From positions 1 to 64,000 of the forward strand of contig NZ_JBHLWI010000014.1 of the NCBI RefSeq assembly GCF_042432905.1: a DNA stretch of 64,000 nt. The letters are read 5' to 3'. Positions 16,096 through 23,960 of the stretch are shown here, in pieces. The first letter of the stretch is position 1. The number at the start of each line of letters is the position of its first letter. The position numbers and the translations under genes are program-made. A model generated the notes under the pieces. The model did no database searches, was not told the origin of the DNA, and saw nothing but the letters and a program-made list of their open reading frames with translations. Source of the DNA: Fontibacter flavus. GTDB taxonomy: Bacteria; Bacteroidota; Bacteroidia; Cytophagales; Cyclobacteriaceae.

Positions 16096-16929
16096 TTAAA
16101 ACAACAGCAGGATGAAAGGTAGCAAAAATGAAGCTTCTAATTTTTCTCTTATCCTATCTCTGTCAGCAGCATAAAACTCCTTGATGTGAAACAAGAATAG
16201 CAACATTAAAATACTTGCATGAATACTATAATAGGACGGCAAAATTAGCAATGCTGTTAGCATCCCCATCACACCAGTTAAAGCCAATACCCAAATCAGA
16301 TTTTTCAATCCTGGCCTGTTCAAAACCTGTAAAATTGAACCGAATCCATCCAACCTGTCTATTTGTTCATCCAAATAAGAGAGCATAAATAGGTTAAGGG
16401 AAGCCAACACCAAGTATCCCAGCAAAAAGTAATAAAAAGGAGTAGGAATTTCATTTGGATAAACAAAAATGAAAGGTCCTAAAGCTATTCCTGAAACATA
16501 AAAAACCGCAGTGGAAAACTCTTTCAACCAAGATGCTTTTTTACCAAACAAATGTAAAAGTCCCATCCAAATCCCCATGACAATTCCTAAAATGAGACCT
16601 GGAATTAAAATAAACTTAAGACTCTGGAAATTGAGCAAACAAAACAACCCTAAACTTATCATCAGCAACAACACAATACTTAGAGTTTTGAAGTTTTCTT
16701 GATGAAAGCGATGCCTATCCGAACTTGCAGGATGTCCTGTCTTTCTGGCATCTAATAGATGATCTAAGGTATAAACAGACCAAACGGCCATTCCTAGTAC
16801 CATATAAAGACCCATTGGCAGAGACACATCCAACATATCTGCAAAAAAGAGCGTACCTGCCATAGCACCCATGACCACATCAATGGACAAAAGATTCAAA
16901 ATTCTCCAAGCCGACAGTAAGAAATTCAT
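16096..16929 (-). CDS. UbiA-like polytopic membrane protein
   Basis: 277 residues, almost wholly hydrophobic, with about eight membrane helices. Two aspartate-rich cytoplasmic loops are spaced as in UbiA-type prenyltransferases: YTLDHLLDARKTG (D56, D60) after helix 2, and YLDEQIDRLDG near residue 195. The first motif lacks the full NDxxDxxxD form, so activity on a prenyl diphosphate is not certain. It points toward the ceramidase-like gene on the other strand with no clear terminator between them. No quinone or pigment genes are nearby. I regard it as a divergent UbiA superfamily member of unknown substrate. Confidence 0.65.
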   Translation of the reverse strand: MNFLLSAWRILNLLSIDVVMGAMAGTLFFADMLDVSLPMGLYMVLGMAVWSVYTLDHLLDARKTGHPASSDRHRFHQENFKTLSIVLLLMISLGLFCLLNFQSLKFILIPGLILGIVMGIWMGLLHLFGKKASWLKEFSTAVFYVSGIALGPFIFVYPNEIPTPFYYFLLGYLVLASLNLFMLSYLDEQIDRLDGFGSILQVLNRPGLKNLIWVLALTGVMGMLTALLILPSYYSIHASILMLLFLFHIKEFYAADRDRIREKLEASFLLPFILLLF

Positions 16930-17168
16930 ATGGAATAAATATATGGGGATTTTAAGAATTCCTTCACATACAGAGGTCTAATATGCAATTGATATTAAAT
17001 TTCATGTTCAATCGATATAGAGATACTGAATATTCATAGGAATGACTCCTTTAATGCTAAGCATAACTCAAATTATTATTCTTTTCATTAAGCCACTCAT
17101 TAATCAAGAGAGCCTTGCTCATAATAGCAGTTAATTACTTAAATTGAAACCATTAATACTCATAACCT

Positions 17169-17801
17169 ATGAAGAAACTCCCCTTTATCCTCCTATTTCT
17201 ATTTGGAGTGTTGACCTCTTTTGCACAATCTACGATCAAAGTGGCCTGTGTAGGCAACAGTATCACCCAAGGTCCTGGAAGAGAGCATCCAGATAGCTTC
17301 CCTTTACAGATGCAGGTCTTACTGGGTGATCAATACCTCGTTAAGAATTTTGGGGTCAGTGGTAGGACTTTGCTCAAGAAAGGTGATTTCCCCTATTGGA
17401 ATGAACCACAATTCGAAGAGGTAAAAAAATTTTCCCCAGACATACTTGTTATCAAATTAGGTACAAATGATACCAAACCACAAAACTGGCAATATCATGC
17501 AGAATTCAGGCAGGATTTCATTGACATGATTAAAACATTTCGCTCTGATATGCCAGAAAACGGACAAGTGTATATCTGTCTCCCTGCTCCAATTGCAGAG
17601 AATAATTTTGGAATAAGGGAAAAAATTGCGGTAGAAGAAATGCGACCTATACTTTTGGAAGTCGCAAAGGAGACTGGTTCCAAAATCATTGACCTCTACT
17701 CTCCGCTTGCTGAAAAAAGAGCATTGCTCCCTGATGGGGTTCACCCCAACAAAGAAGGGCTCGGCATCATGGCCTCGGAAGTAGCCAAAGCAATCAAATA
17801 A
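17169..17801 (+). CDS. Exported SGNH/GDSL hydrolase (esterase)
   Basis: A 210-residue protein with a signal peptide (residues 1-19, FAQ end) and a single SGNH-hydrolase domain. Block I is VGNSITQG with nucleophile S31. Block III is LGTNDTKP with N100. Block V is LPDGVHPN with catalytic D189 and H192. The glycine of block II is in FGVSGRTL. All catalytic residues are present, so it should be an active esterase or acetylhydrolase in the periplasm or outside the cell. The family includes sialate and rhamnogalacturonan acetylesterases. The substrate cannot be read from sequence, and no polysaccharide locus surrounds it. Confidence 0.9.
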   Translation: MKKLPFILLFLFGVLTSFAQSTIKVACVGNSITQGPGREHPDSFPLQMQVLLGDQYLVKNFGVSGRTLLKKGDFPYWNEPQFEEVKKFSPDILVIKLGTNDTKPQNWQYHAEFRQDFIDMIKTFRSDMPENGQVYICLPAPIAENNFGIREKIAVEEMRPILLEVAKETGSKIIDLYSPLAEKRALLPDGVHPNKEGLGIMASEVAKAIK

Positions 17802-17829
17802 AAAAAACCGCCAATTGGCGGTTTTTTTT
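17802..17829. terminator. Bidirectional terminator between the SGNH hydrolase and atpG
   Basis: A perfect palindrome, CCGCCAATTGGCGG (17808-17821), flanked by an A run on the left and a T run on the right. It serves the plus-strand hydrolase and the minus-strand atp operon, which ends 26 bases further on. Confidence 0.92.
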
Positions 17830-17854
17830 GGGTTCTATTGTCAGTATTTTTTAA

Positions 17855-18730
17855 TTAGGTTCCTTCCAAAGCATTTGCACCGGCAACGATTTCAAGGATT
17901 TCGTTGGTGATAGCCGCTTGACGGGATCTGTTATACAACAATTTTAGGTCTTTCAATAGCTCATTGGCATTTTCAGTAGCTTTGTCCATGGAAGTCATCC
18001 TTGCACCATGTTCAGAAGCGTTACTTTCCAATACAGCTTTATAGAATTGAGTCTTCAATGCGCTAGGCACCAACTCTTCAATGATATATTCTTTAGAAGG
18101 TTCTAATAGATAATCCAAAGTAGTGAAATCATCATTTTGTGAACCAGTAGGAGCTCCCATAGGTAGGAACTGCTCTACAGTAATTTCCTGAGTGGCCACA
18201 TTTTTGAAATGGTTATATACCAACACTACTTTATCAAACTTCTTTGATGTAAAACCATCCATGGCAAAAAGCGCAATGTTTCTTACGCTATCAAAATTTA
18301 CATCATTGAAAACTTCGTAATAATCAGCAACAACTTGGGAACCTCTTTTGGTATAAAATTCATAAGATTTCTTACCCAATGGAAGAATGGTTACATTCTT
18401 ACCTTTGAACTCATTATCCAAGAGTTGATTCGTGGCTTTCATGGTATTTGAATTGAAAGCGCCGCAAAGTCCCTTATCAGAAGTCATCGGAACGATCAGG
18501 ACATTTTCCACAGGTCTTTGCTCTGCATAAGCAATTTGCAGCTCTCCCCCCATTGCTGCCACCACATCATTCAGGATTGAAGTGAGCTTTTGAGAGTATG
18601 GACGCATTTTAAGGATCTTATCCTGTGCTTTTCTCAATTTAGCAGCTGCCACCATTTTCATGGCTTTGGTAATCTGCTGGGTAGAGGTGACCGAAGTGAT
18701 CCTTTGCTTTACTTCCTTAAGGTTTGCCAT
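17855..18730 (-). CDS. atpG: ATP synthase F1 gamma subunit
   Basis: The central rotor shaft of F1 that couples c-ring rotation to the catalytic alpha3beta3 head. The 291 residues start with the family block ANLKEVKQRITSVTSTQQITKAMKMVAAAKLRKAQ. They end with ARMTSMDKATENANELLKDLKLLYNRSRQAAITNEILEIV-type helices, both fully conserved. It is the last gene of this atp unit, before the shared terminator. In many bacteria atpD and atpC follow directly; here they are absent, as expected for Bacteroidota with a separate atpDC locus. An 80-base gap with a hairpin separates it from atpA. Confidence 0.97.
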   Translation of the reverse strand: MANLKEVKQRITSVTSTQQITKAMKMVAAAKLRKAQDKILKMRPYSQKLTSILNDVVAAMGGELQIAYAEQRPVENVLIVPMTSDKGLCGAFNSNTMKATNQLLDNEFKGKNVTILPLGKKSYEFYTKRGSQVVADYYEVFNDVNFDSVRNIALFAMDGFTSKKFDKVVLVYNHFKNVATQEITVEQFLPMGAPTGSQNDDFTTLDYLLEPSKEYIIEELVPSALKTQFYKAVLESNASEHGARMTSMDKATENANELLKDLKLLYNRSRQAAITNEILEIVAGANALEGT

Positions 18731-18767
18731 AAGATTCTTTTATAAGAAAAGAAATATAGTCTGTTGA

Positions 18768-18798
18768 ATCGGGAAACAGGCTGAACCTCCTTCCCGAT
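18768..18798 (-). promoter_or_regulatory. Hairpin between atpA and atpG
   Basis: ATCGGGAA (18768-18775) pairs with TTCCCGAT (18791-18798) around a 15-base loop that has a small inner AGG/CCT stem. There is no T run on the transcribed strand, so it is not a strong terminator. A role in processing or stability of the operon mRNA is inference. Confidence 0.5.
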
Positions 18799-18810
18799 AG
18801 TAAATTAATA

Positions 18811-20391
18811 TTATTGTTTTGCGTACTTAGCAGACAAATCTTTAGCTGCTTGCTCAAGAATTTTACCAGCGCCGTCGATGTTGTTTTTCAAAATCATCTC
18901 CAACGCCTCTGGGTGGTTACTCTTCAACAAGTTGTAGAATTCCGCCTCAAACTGTCTGGCTTTTTCAACAGGAACATTATCCATGAAACCTCTAGTAGAA
19001 ACATAGATAATCGCTACTTGCAATTCCACTGCCACCGGAGAATATTGAGGTTGTTTCAATATCTCTTGGTTTCTTCTACCTCTTTCAATGGTTCTCTTTG
19101 TAGAAGCATCTAGATCTGAACCAAATTTTGCGAAAGCTTCCAATTCACGGAACTGAGCCTGATCCAATTTCAAGGTACCGGCTACTTTCTTCATAGATTT
19201 GATCTGAGCGTTACCACCTACCCTAGACACAGAGATACCTACGTTGATAGCTGGTCTGATACCTGAGTTGAACAAGTTAGTTTCCAAGAAGATCTGACCA
19301 TCAGTAATGGAGATCACGTTAGTTGGGATATATGCAGAAACGTCACCTGCCTGGGTTTCGATGATAGGAAGAGCTGTCAAAGAACCACCACCTTTTACCA
19401 TGTGTCTGATAGACTCAGGAAGATCGTTCATTTGCTTAGCGATTTCATCAGAACCGTTGATTTTAGCAGCTCTTTCCAACAATCTGGAGTGAAGATAGAA
19501 CACGTCACCTGGATAGGCTTCACGTCCTGGAGGTCTTCTCAACAATAGGGAAACTTCTCTATAAGCTACCGCTTGTTTGGACAAATCGTCATAGATTACC
19601 AAAGCAGGACGTCCTGTATCACGGAAAAATTCACCGATACAAGCTCCTGTAAAAGGTGCAAAGAATTGCATAGGAGCAGGATCAGCAGCTGCTGCAGATA
19701 CTACAACTGAGTATGGCAAAGCTCCGCCTTTTTCTAATGCAGCAACGATACCCGCAACAGTAGAAGCTTTCTGACCTACAGCAACATAAATACAGAAAAC
19801 AGGCTCTCCTTTTTCGTAGAATTCTTTTTGGTTCAAGATAGTATCGATAGCCACAGCTGTTTTACCAGTCTGACGGTCACCGATGATCAATTCACGCTGA
19901 CCTCTACCTACTGGAATCATGGAATCGATCGCTTTAATACCTGTCTGAAGAGGTTCAGTAACTGGCTGACGATAGATTACACCTGGAGCTTTACGCTCCA
20001 ATGGCATTTCGTAAAGTTCTCCTTCAAGAGGACCTTTGCCGTCAATTGGATTACCTAAGGTATCCACTACCCTACCCAACATACCTTCACCAACCTTGAT
20101 AGAAGCAATTTTCTTAGTTCTGCGAACATTATCTCCTTCTTTCACCAATTTGGAATCACCAAAAAGAACAGCACCAACGTTGTCCTCTTCAAGGTTAAGT
20201 ACCATTGCTCTAAGTCCATTGTCAAATTCAAGCAATTCACCTGCCTGAGCTCTGGTAAGTCCATATATACGGGCTACACCGTCACCTACCTGGAGGACGG
20301 TTCCCACTTCTTCAAGTTGAGCTTCAGTTTTGACATTTGAGAGTTGTTCTCTCAAAATCGCTGAAACTTCATCAGGTCTAACTTGTGCCAT
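18811..20391 (-). CDS. atpA: ATP synthase F1 alpha subunit
   Basis: The non-catalytic nucleotide-binding subunit of F1. At 526 residues it shows the beta-barrel N-terminus (VGTVLQVGDGVARIYGL), the Walker A loop GDRQTGKT near residue 170, the LLLRRPPGREAYPGDVFYLHSRLLERAAK block including the ATP synthase alpha/beta signature region, and the C-terminal helical bundle. The arginine finger region SVSRVGGNAQIKSMKKVAG is intact. Between atpH (32 bases upstream) and atpG. The complex needs atpD and atpC from elsewhere in the genome. Confidence 0.98.
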   Translation of the reverse strand: MAQVRPDEVSAILREQLSNVKTEAQLEEVGTVLQVGDGVARIYGLTRAQAGELLEFDNGLRAMVLNLEEDNVGAVLFGDSKLVKEGDNVRRTKKIASIKVGEGMLGRVVDTLGNPIDGKGPLEGELYEMPLERKAPGVIYRQPVTEPLQTGIKAIDSMIPVGRGQRELIIGDRQTGKTAVAIDTILNQKEFYEKGEPVFCIYVAVGQKASTVAGIVAALEKGGALPYSVVVSAAAADPAPMQFFAPFTGACIGEFFRDTGRPALVIYDDLSKQAVAYREVSLLLRRPPGREAYPGDVFYLHSRLLERAAKINGSDEIAKQMNDLPESIRHMVKGGGSLTALPIIETQAGDVSAYIPTNVISITDGQIFLETNLFNSGIRPAINVGISVSRVGGNAQIKSMKKVAGTLKLDQAQFRELEAFAKFGSDLDASTKRTIERGRRNQEILKQPQYSPVAVELQVAIIYVSTRGFMDNVPVEKARQFEAEFYNLLKSNHPEALEMILKNNIDGAGKILEQAAKDLSAKYAKQ

Positions 20392-20423
20392 TATATTTTC
20401 AATTAAATGTTATGCGTTTATTT

Positions 20424-20984
20424 TTAATACATTTTGACAAAATATCGTTGCGCAAAATGCAACTTCATTTGTCTTAATTTTCCACTGATAGAATCATCCC
20501 AAAGCTTGTCATTTACCTTCAAAACAAATCCACCAATAAGATCTTTATTGATTTTTTCAGTCAGCTCTACTTTATCCAGACCAGAGATTTCCTTTACGAT
20601 CTCAACAAATTTCTTCTTCAGGTCATCTGTCAAAGGAAAAGTAGTAGTCACTTCAGCAGATTGGATGCCCATGTGCTGATTATACTGCCTCTTAAATTCC
20701 TTTGCCGTGGACATCAATACATTGGACCTGTTTTTTCTGGTCACTATATCAAAAAAACTTAACGTGATGGCATTACCTGTTTTTTCAAAAAGCGCCTTGA
20801 GCACATTATGTTTTTTATCGGTATTGATGATAGGACTGTTGAGTAACAGCACAAGGTCTCTGTTTTCTGCAGCTATTTCCAACAATTGATTGACATCCCT
20901 GGAAACCTCCTCAAGCTGATTTTTTTCAACCGCCAGTTCAATCAGGGCTTTCGCGTAACGGGATGCAACTTTAATATCTGACAT
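20424..20984 (-). CDS. atpH: ATP synthase F1 delta subunit (OSCP)
   Basis: A 186-residue peripheral-stalk subunit linking the top of F1 to the b subunits. The N-terminal helical domain begins VASRYAKALIELAVEKNQLEEV, typical of delta/OSCP. The C-terminal signature is KINKDLIGGFVLKVNDKLWDDSISGKLRQMK. It starts two bases from the end of atpF, so translation is probably coupled. Sequence conservation is lower than in alpha, as is normal for this subunit, but gene order makes the call secure. Confidence 0.95.
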   Translation of the reverse strand: MSDIKVASRYAKALIELAVEKNQLEEVSRDVNQLLEIAAENRDLVLLLNSPIINTDKKHNVLKALFEKTGNAITLSFFDIVTRKNRSNVLMSTAKEFKRQYNQHMGIQSAEVTTTFPLTDDLKKKFVEIVKEISGLDKVELTEKINKDLIGGFVLKVNDKLWDDSISGKLRQMKLHFAQRYFVKMY

Positions 20985-20986
20985 AA

Positions 20987-21481
20987 TTAGTTCAGCTTAA
21001 GTTCTTTGACCAATTCTTCTACCAAAGCTTTTTGAGCAGCGTCTTCAGAGAAATTCTTCTTCAATAGCTTTTCAGCGATTTCCAATGAAAGAACACTCAC
21101 CTGCACCTTTACTTCTTCCAAAGCAGCTTTTTTCTCCGTCTCAATCGCAGCCTTTGCATTTTCAATCATTTTGGCACCTTCTTCCACTGCTTTTTCTCTG
21201 GCTTCCTCAATCAACTGTTTGGCAGTATCACTGGCTTTCAAGAGCATTGCATCTCTTTCAATTTTAGCTTCATGAAGAATTTTTTCATTTTCAGCCTTCA
21301 GATTTGCCATTTCATTTCTGGCAATTTCAGCAGACTTTAGGGCGTCTTCGATGCTTTTTTCACGCTCATCCAAAGCAGCAAGAATAGGCTTCCAAGCAAA
21401 CTTCATCAATAAAAACAACAGGGCAAGGAAACCAATAAGTTGCCAGATAATCAGCCCGGAGCTAGGTAATATAAGATCCAT
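20987..21481 (-). CDS. atpF: ATP synthase Fo b subunit
   Basis: A 164-residue stator subunit with one N-terminal membrane helix (about residues 8-27, LIIWQLIGFLALLFLLMKFAW) followed by KPI and a long, charged, alanine-rich coiled coil that reaches F1. Only one b-type gene is present, so the stalk should be a homodimer, as in E. coli. It follows atpE after an 81-base gap containing a strong hairpin, and runs directly into atpH. Confidence 0.95.
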   Translation of the reverse strand: MDLILPSSGLIIWQLIGFLALLFLLMKFAWKPILAALDEREKSIEDALKSAEIARNEMANLKAENEKILHEAKIERDAMLLKASDTAKQLIEEAREKAVEEGAKMIENAKAAIETEKKAALEEVKVQVSVLSLEIAEKLLKKNFSEDAAQKALVEELVKELKLN

Positions 21482-21525
21482 GTATCGTTAGATTTATAAT
21501 TTCGGTTTTGTTCAAATTAAGTGAA

Positions 21526-21548
21526 GGGATCAGCCAAGCGCTGATCCC
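21526..21548 (-). promoter_or_regulatory. Strong hairpin between atpE and atpF
   Basis: GGGATCAGC (21526-21534) pairs perfectly with GCTGATCCC (21540-21548) around a five-base loop. On the transcribed strand it is followed by a weak T-poor stretch, so it should stop few transcripts. Its place right after atpE suggests a 3' stabiliser or partial attenuator that would help make more c subunit than b subunit. That role is inference. Confidence 0.6.
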
Positions 21549-21562
21549 CTTTTCTTTTGTTC

Positions 21563-21823
21563 TTAGAAGGTTAGACCACCTGCGTTCAAAGCAATAAGTA
21601 GACAAACTACTACTGCGAACAGGGATACCACCTCAATAAGAGCTGCAATGATCAACATGGCAGTCTGAACTTTACCAGCAGCCTCAGGCTGACGGGCAAT
21701 AGATTCCATAGCTTGACCACCAATTCTACCGATACCAAGGCCTGCGCCAATCGCAACAATACCAGCACCGATACCTGCACCCATAAGTGCTAGTCCAGCA
21801 GACAACAAGATTGAAGTTAACAT
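21563..21823 (-). CDS. atpE: ATP synthase Fo c subunit
   Basis: An 86-residue hairpin of two membrane helices that forms the rotor ring. The ion-carrying carboxylate is E64 (ALIEVVSLF) and the polar loop is RQP at 44-46. The first helix is very glycine-rich (GAGIGAGIVAIGAGLGIG), which sets the ring packing. The residues that bind sodium in Na-type rings (Gln in helix 1, Ser/Thr after the Glu) are replaced by I31 and V65-V66, so proton coupling is expected. It lies between atpB and atpF in the standard order. Confidence 0.96.
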   Translation of the reverse strand: MLTSILLSAGLALMGAGIGAGIVAIGAGLGIGRIGGQAMESIARQPEAAGKVQTAMLIIAALIEVVSLFAVVVCLLIALNAGGLTF

Positions 21824-21863
21824 ACGTGTTTATTATTTATAAATTGAACAAAGAAATTTCTAA

Positions 21864-22883
21864 TTAATGATGATCGTGTTCTGCAACTGCCGCACCTATA
21901 TACATTGCTGAAAATAAGGTGAAGACATATGCCTGAATTGTCGCTACCAACAATTCGATCACGTTAAGGAAAGTAACCATCAAGGTACTCACCACTCCAA
22001 TGGCATAAGATTCAAAAATGAATACCAGCGCAATGAATGCCAAGATTACAATGTGGCCAGCTGTAATCGCCACAAAGAGACGGACCATCAAGGCAAAAGG
22101 CTTGGTAAACAAACCAATAATCTCAACAGGAACAATGACAATCAACAATGGCAATGGAACACCCGGCGTCGCAAATACGTGTTTCCAGTACTCCTTATTC
22201 CCGTTTACATTGACTACTATGAATGTCAATACCGCCAATGTCATCGTTACTGCAATATTTCCGGTAAGGTTGGCCGCACCTGGCATCAAGCCCAACAAGT
22301 TACCGAACCAAATAAAGAAAAACAGCGTCAAAAGATATGGTACAAATTTCATGTATTTAGGACCAATGGCTTTGTGAGCGATTTCGTCTCGTACAAAAAC
22401 CACAATTGGCTCAAGTATAGCGGCTGCTCCTTTTGGTGCTTTTACGCCATTCTTTTTATAGTGTTTGGCTGCAGAAAGTACAAACCAGCCCATCACGATG
22501 ATTACCAAAAACATCATGGCTACGTTTTTGGTAATGGAAAGATCCGTGAAGCTTCTTCCATCAACGCTTTGCAAGTGCTCATGCTCATCAATGTAATAAC
22601 CATTGTGCGCATAAGCTTCCCCAAACTTATGTGTTTCGTGATTTTGGAAATCAGAAGACATGTAGAACTCCAAGCCTCTGTCCCCTGAATAAATGATCAC
22701 CGGCAGCGGAAGAGTCAAATGGGTATCTCCGAAAGTTGCAAAATGCCACTCATGGGAATCCTTTATGTGATGCATAATGAAGCCAGTTTTGTCTTCATCA
22801 TCCCCAGCTGCAAACACAGGAGTTGACAGCGTTAGAAAAAACGCTGAAAATAAAACACTTAAGTAAAGAAACTTACGGAACAT
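21864..22883 (-). CDS. atpB: ATP synthase Fo a subunit with exported N-terminal extension
   Basis: The proton-channel stator subunit. The 339 residues start with a signal-peptide-like segment (cleavage expected after VFAAG). About 90 periplasmic residues rich in His and Asp come next (HHIKDSHEWHF, NHETHKFGEAYAHNGYYIDEHEH), and then the normal polytopic a-subunit domain. The essential arginine is in PFALMVRLFVAITAGH. E. coli AtpB has 271 residues; the extra length is the N-terminal extension, which I know as common in Bacteroidota. I use the ATG giving MFRKFLYLS. It starts the Fo block after an AtpI-like gene. Confidence 0.95.
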   Translation of the reverse strand: MFRKFLYLSVLFSAFFLTLSTPVFAAGDDEDKTGFIMHHIKDSHEWHFATFGDTHLTLPLPVIIYSGDRGLEFYMSSDFQNHETHKFGEAYAHNGYYIDEHEHLQSVDGRSFTDLSITKNVAMMFLVIIVMGWFVLSAAKHYKKNGVKAPKGAAAILEPIVVFVRDEIAHKAIGPKYMKFVPYLLTLFFFIWFGNLLGLMPGAANLTGNIAVTMTLAVLTFIVVNVNGNKEYWKHVFATPGVPLPLLIVIVPVEIIGLFTKPFALMVRLFVAITAGHIVILAFIALVFIFESYAIGVVSTLMVTFLNVIELLVATIQAYVFTLFSAMYIGAAVAEHDHH

Positions 22884-22902
22884 CAAATCAAATTTTTAGG
22901 TC

Positions 22903-23289
22903 CTATTTTGAAATCGGGCGCAAATTAGTTATTAACCCGTACATATCAAATAATAAGTAAAACAAATAAATGATAAAGAAATTAACTACAAACAAAATTA
23001 TATTTTCAACCCCCAAAAAGAGAAAAATGGCTATAAATCCTAAGCTAGCCAAAAACCTCACACCAACTGCTCCTAATATGATATTTACAGAATTTTCTTT
23101 ATTCAAATTCACCAAATAATGGCTAAATGCACTGGTCACCCAGGTTAGTATAATAAAAAAAGAAAGGATCTTCCACACATGCTCATGAATCCAGGTTGGC
23201 ATTATGAAATTTTGAATTACATAAATCACACCCCCTATAATGATAGATAAAATCAGGAGTTTGACAGTGAGAATCTTGATGCTTTGCAT
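22903..23289 (-). CDS. Small polytopic membrane protein in the AtpI position
   Basis: 128 residues with about four membrane helices (near 5-27, 40-60, 70-95, 98-118) and very little else. It sits between atpZ and atpB, where many bacteria carry atpI, whose product helps assemble the c-ring or handle magnesium. Sequence identity to AtpI cannot be judged by eye, so the name is by position only. It ends 20 bases before atpB and begins 24 bases after atpZ. Confidence 0.75.
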   Translation of the reverse strand: MQSIKILTVKLLILSIIIGGVIYVIQNFIMPTWIHEHVWKILSFFIILTWVTSAFSHYLVNLNKENSVNIILGAVGVRFLASLGFIAIFLFLGVENIILFVVNFFIIYLFYLLFDMYGLITNLRPISK

Positions 23290-23312
23290 GCGCCTTTAAT
23301 TAGGCCGCAAAT

Positions 23313-23567
23313 CTAAGGCTTTTTATCTTTTTCTTCAGCCTTTTGGTCGTTTTTGAGTGAGATAAATAACTGATAAAAAGCTACAATAATAGAAAGGAAA
23401 CAAAAAAGCAAAAGCCAAAGAGGAAATTTCATTTGGCTTTTTTGTTGAATATACCAACCTAGGGCTATCCCCAAGCCTATAACGGCAAACATTTGAAAGG
23501 ATAAACCTATGTATTTAAAAATTAGGTGTGGTTTATCCTGCGACAACCTGTTTTTGGGGCTTTCCAT
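23313..23567 (-). CDS. atpZ: AtpZ/AtpI family protein
   Basis: An 84-residue protein with two membrane helices (about 18-40 and 47-70) and a lysine-rich cytoplasmic tail. The glycine pattern of the first helix (FAVIGLGIALGWYIQQK) is typical of the AtpZ/AtpI assembly factors encoded at the head of F-type atp operons. Its first 11 codons overlap the 3' end of the bactofilin gene in another frame by 35 bases. This points to coupled translation, unless a later non-ATG start is used. Confidence 0.8.
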   Translation of the reverse strand: MESPKNRLSQDKPHLIFKYIGLSFQMFAVIGLGIALGWYIQQKSQMKFPLWLLLFCFLSIIVAFYQLFISLKNDQKAEEKDKKP

Positions 23568-23958
23568 TTTCAGATTGCTGTTGAGAGGTTGGCATACCGC
23601 TGTGATTCATCTGACATTTCCCGTTGAAGGTCGCACCATTTTCTACAACAAGCTTCTTTGTCGTGATATTACCGGTTATAAATGCTGTTTTTTTCAAATA
23701 CAATATCTCAGAACAGCTTACTTCTCCTTCAACTTTACCTGAAATTTCAGCCTCTACAGTTGAAAGATTTCCTTTGATCAGAGCAGAATCGCCTATGACG
23801 ATTTTACTTTTGGATTTTACCTGGCCTTCCACAACACCTTCTATACGGATATTGCCCTGAGCTTCTATGTCTCCTTTAATTTTTGTCTCTTTGGAAATCA
23901 CATTACTGGAATTGACCATTTCCACGGCGGATTTTTTTTCTTCTTGTTTATTAAACAT
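23533..23958 (-). CDS. Bactofilin (polymer-forming cytoskeletal protein)
   Basis: A 141-residue bactofilin. Short polar ends (MFNKQEEKKS; Q/S-rich tail) flank a right-handed beta-helix of six or so turns, visible as repeated I-x-G-x-[IV] units: ISKETKIKGDIEAQGNIRIEGVV, IVIGDSALIKGNL, EISGKVEGEVSC. Bactofilins polymerise without nucleotide on the inner face of the membrane and place cell-wall enzymes. The gene directly upstream, two bases away, is an M23 peptidase, and bactofilin-M23 pairs are a well-known module for cell shape. Here the pair leads straight into the atp operon. Confidence 0.93.
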   Translation of the reverse strand: MFNKQEEKKSAVEMVNSSNVISKETKIKGDIEAQGNIRIEGVVEGQVKSKSKIVIGDSALIKGNLSTVEAEISGKVEGEVSCSEILYLKKTAFITGNITTKKLVVENGATFNGKCQMNHSGMPTSQQQSENGKPQKQVVAG

Positions 23959-23960
23959 AA

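Noticed and set aside
21563..21823. Sodium-type c-ring
   Set aside because: The Na-binding glutamine of helix 1 and the Ser/Thr after the carboxylate are absent (I31, V65, V66), so proton coupling is expected.
22053..22688. A 211-codon open frame on the plus strand opposite atpB
   Set aside because: It is antisense to a highly conserved gene, has a basic and aromatic-rich composition with no family likeness, and no promoter box; it is a shadow of the AtpB reading frame.
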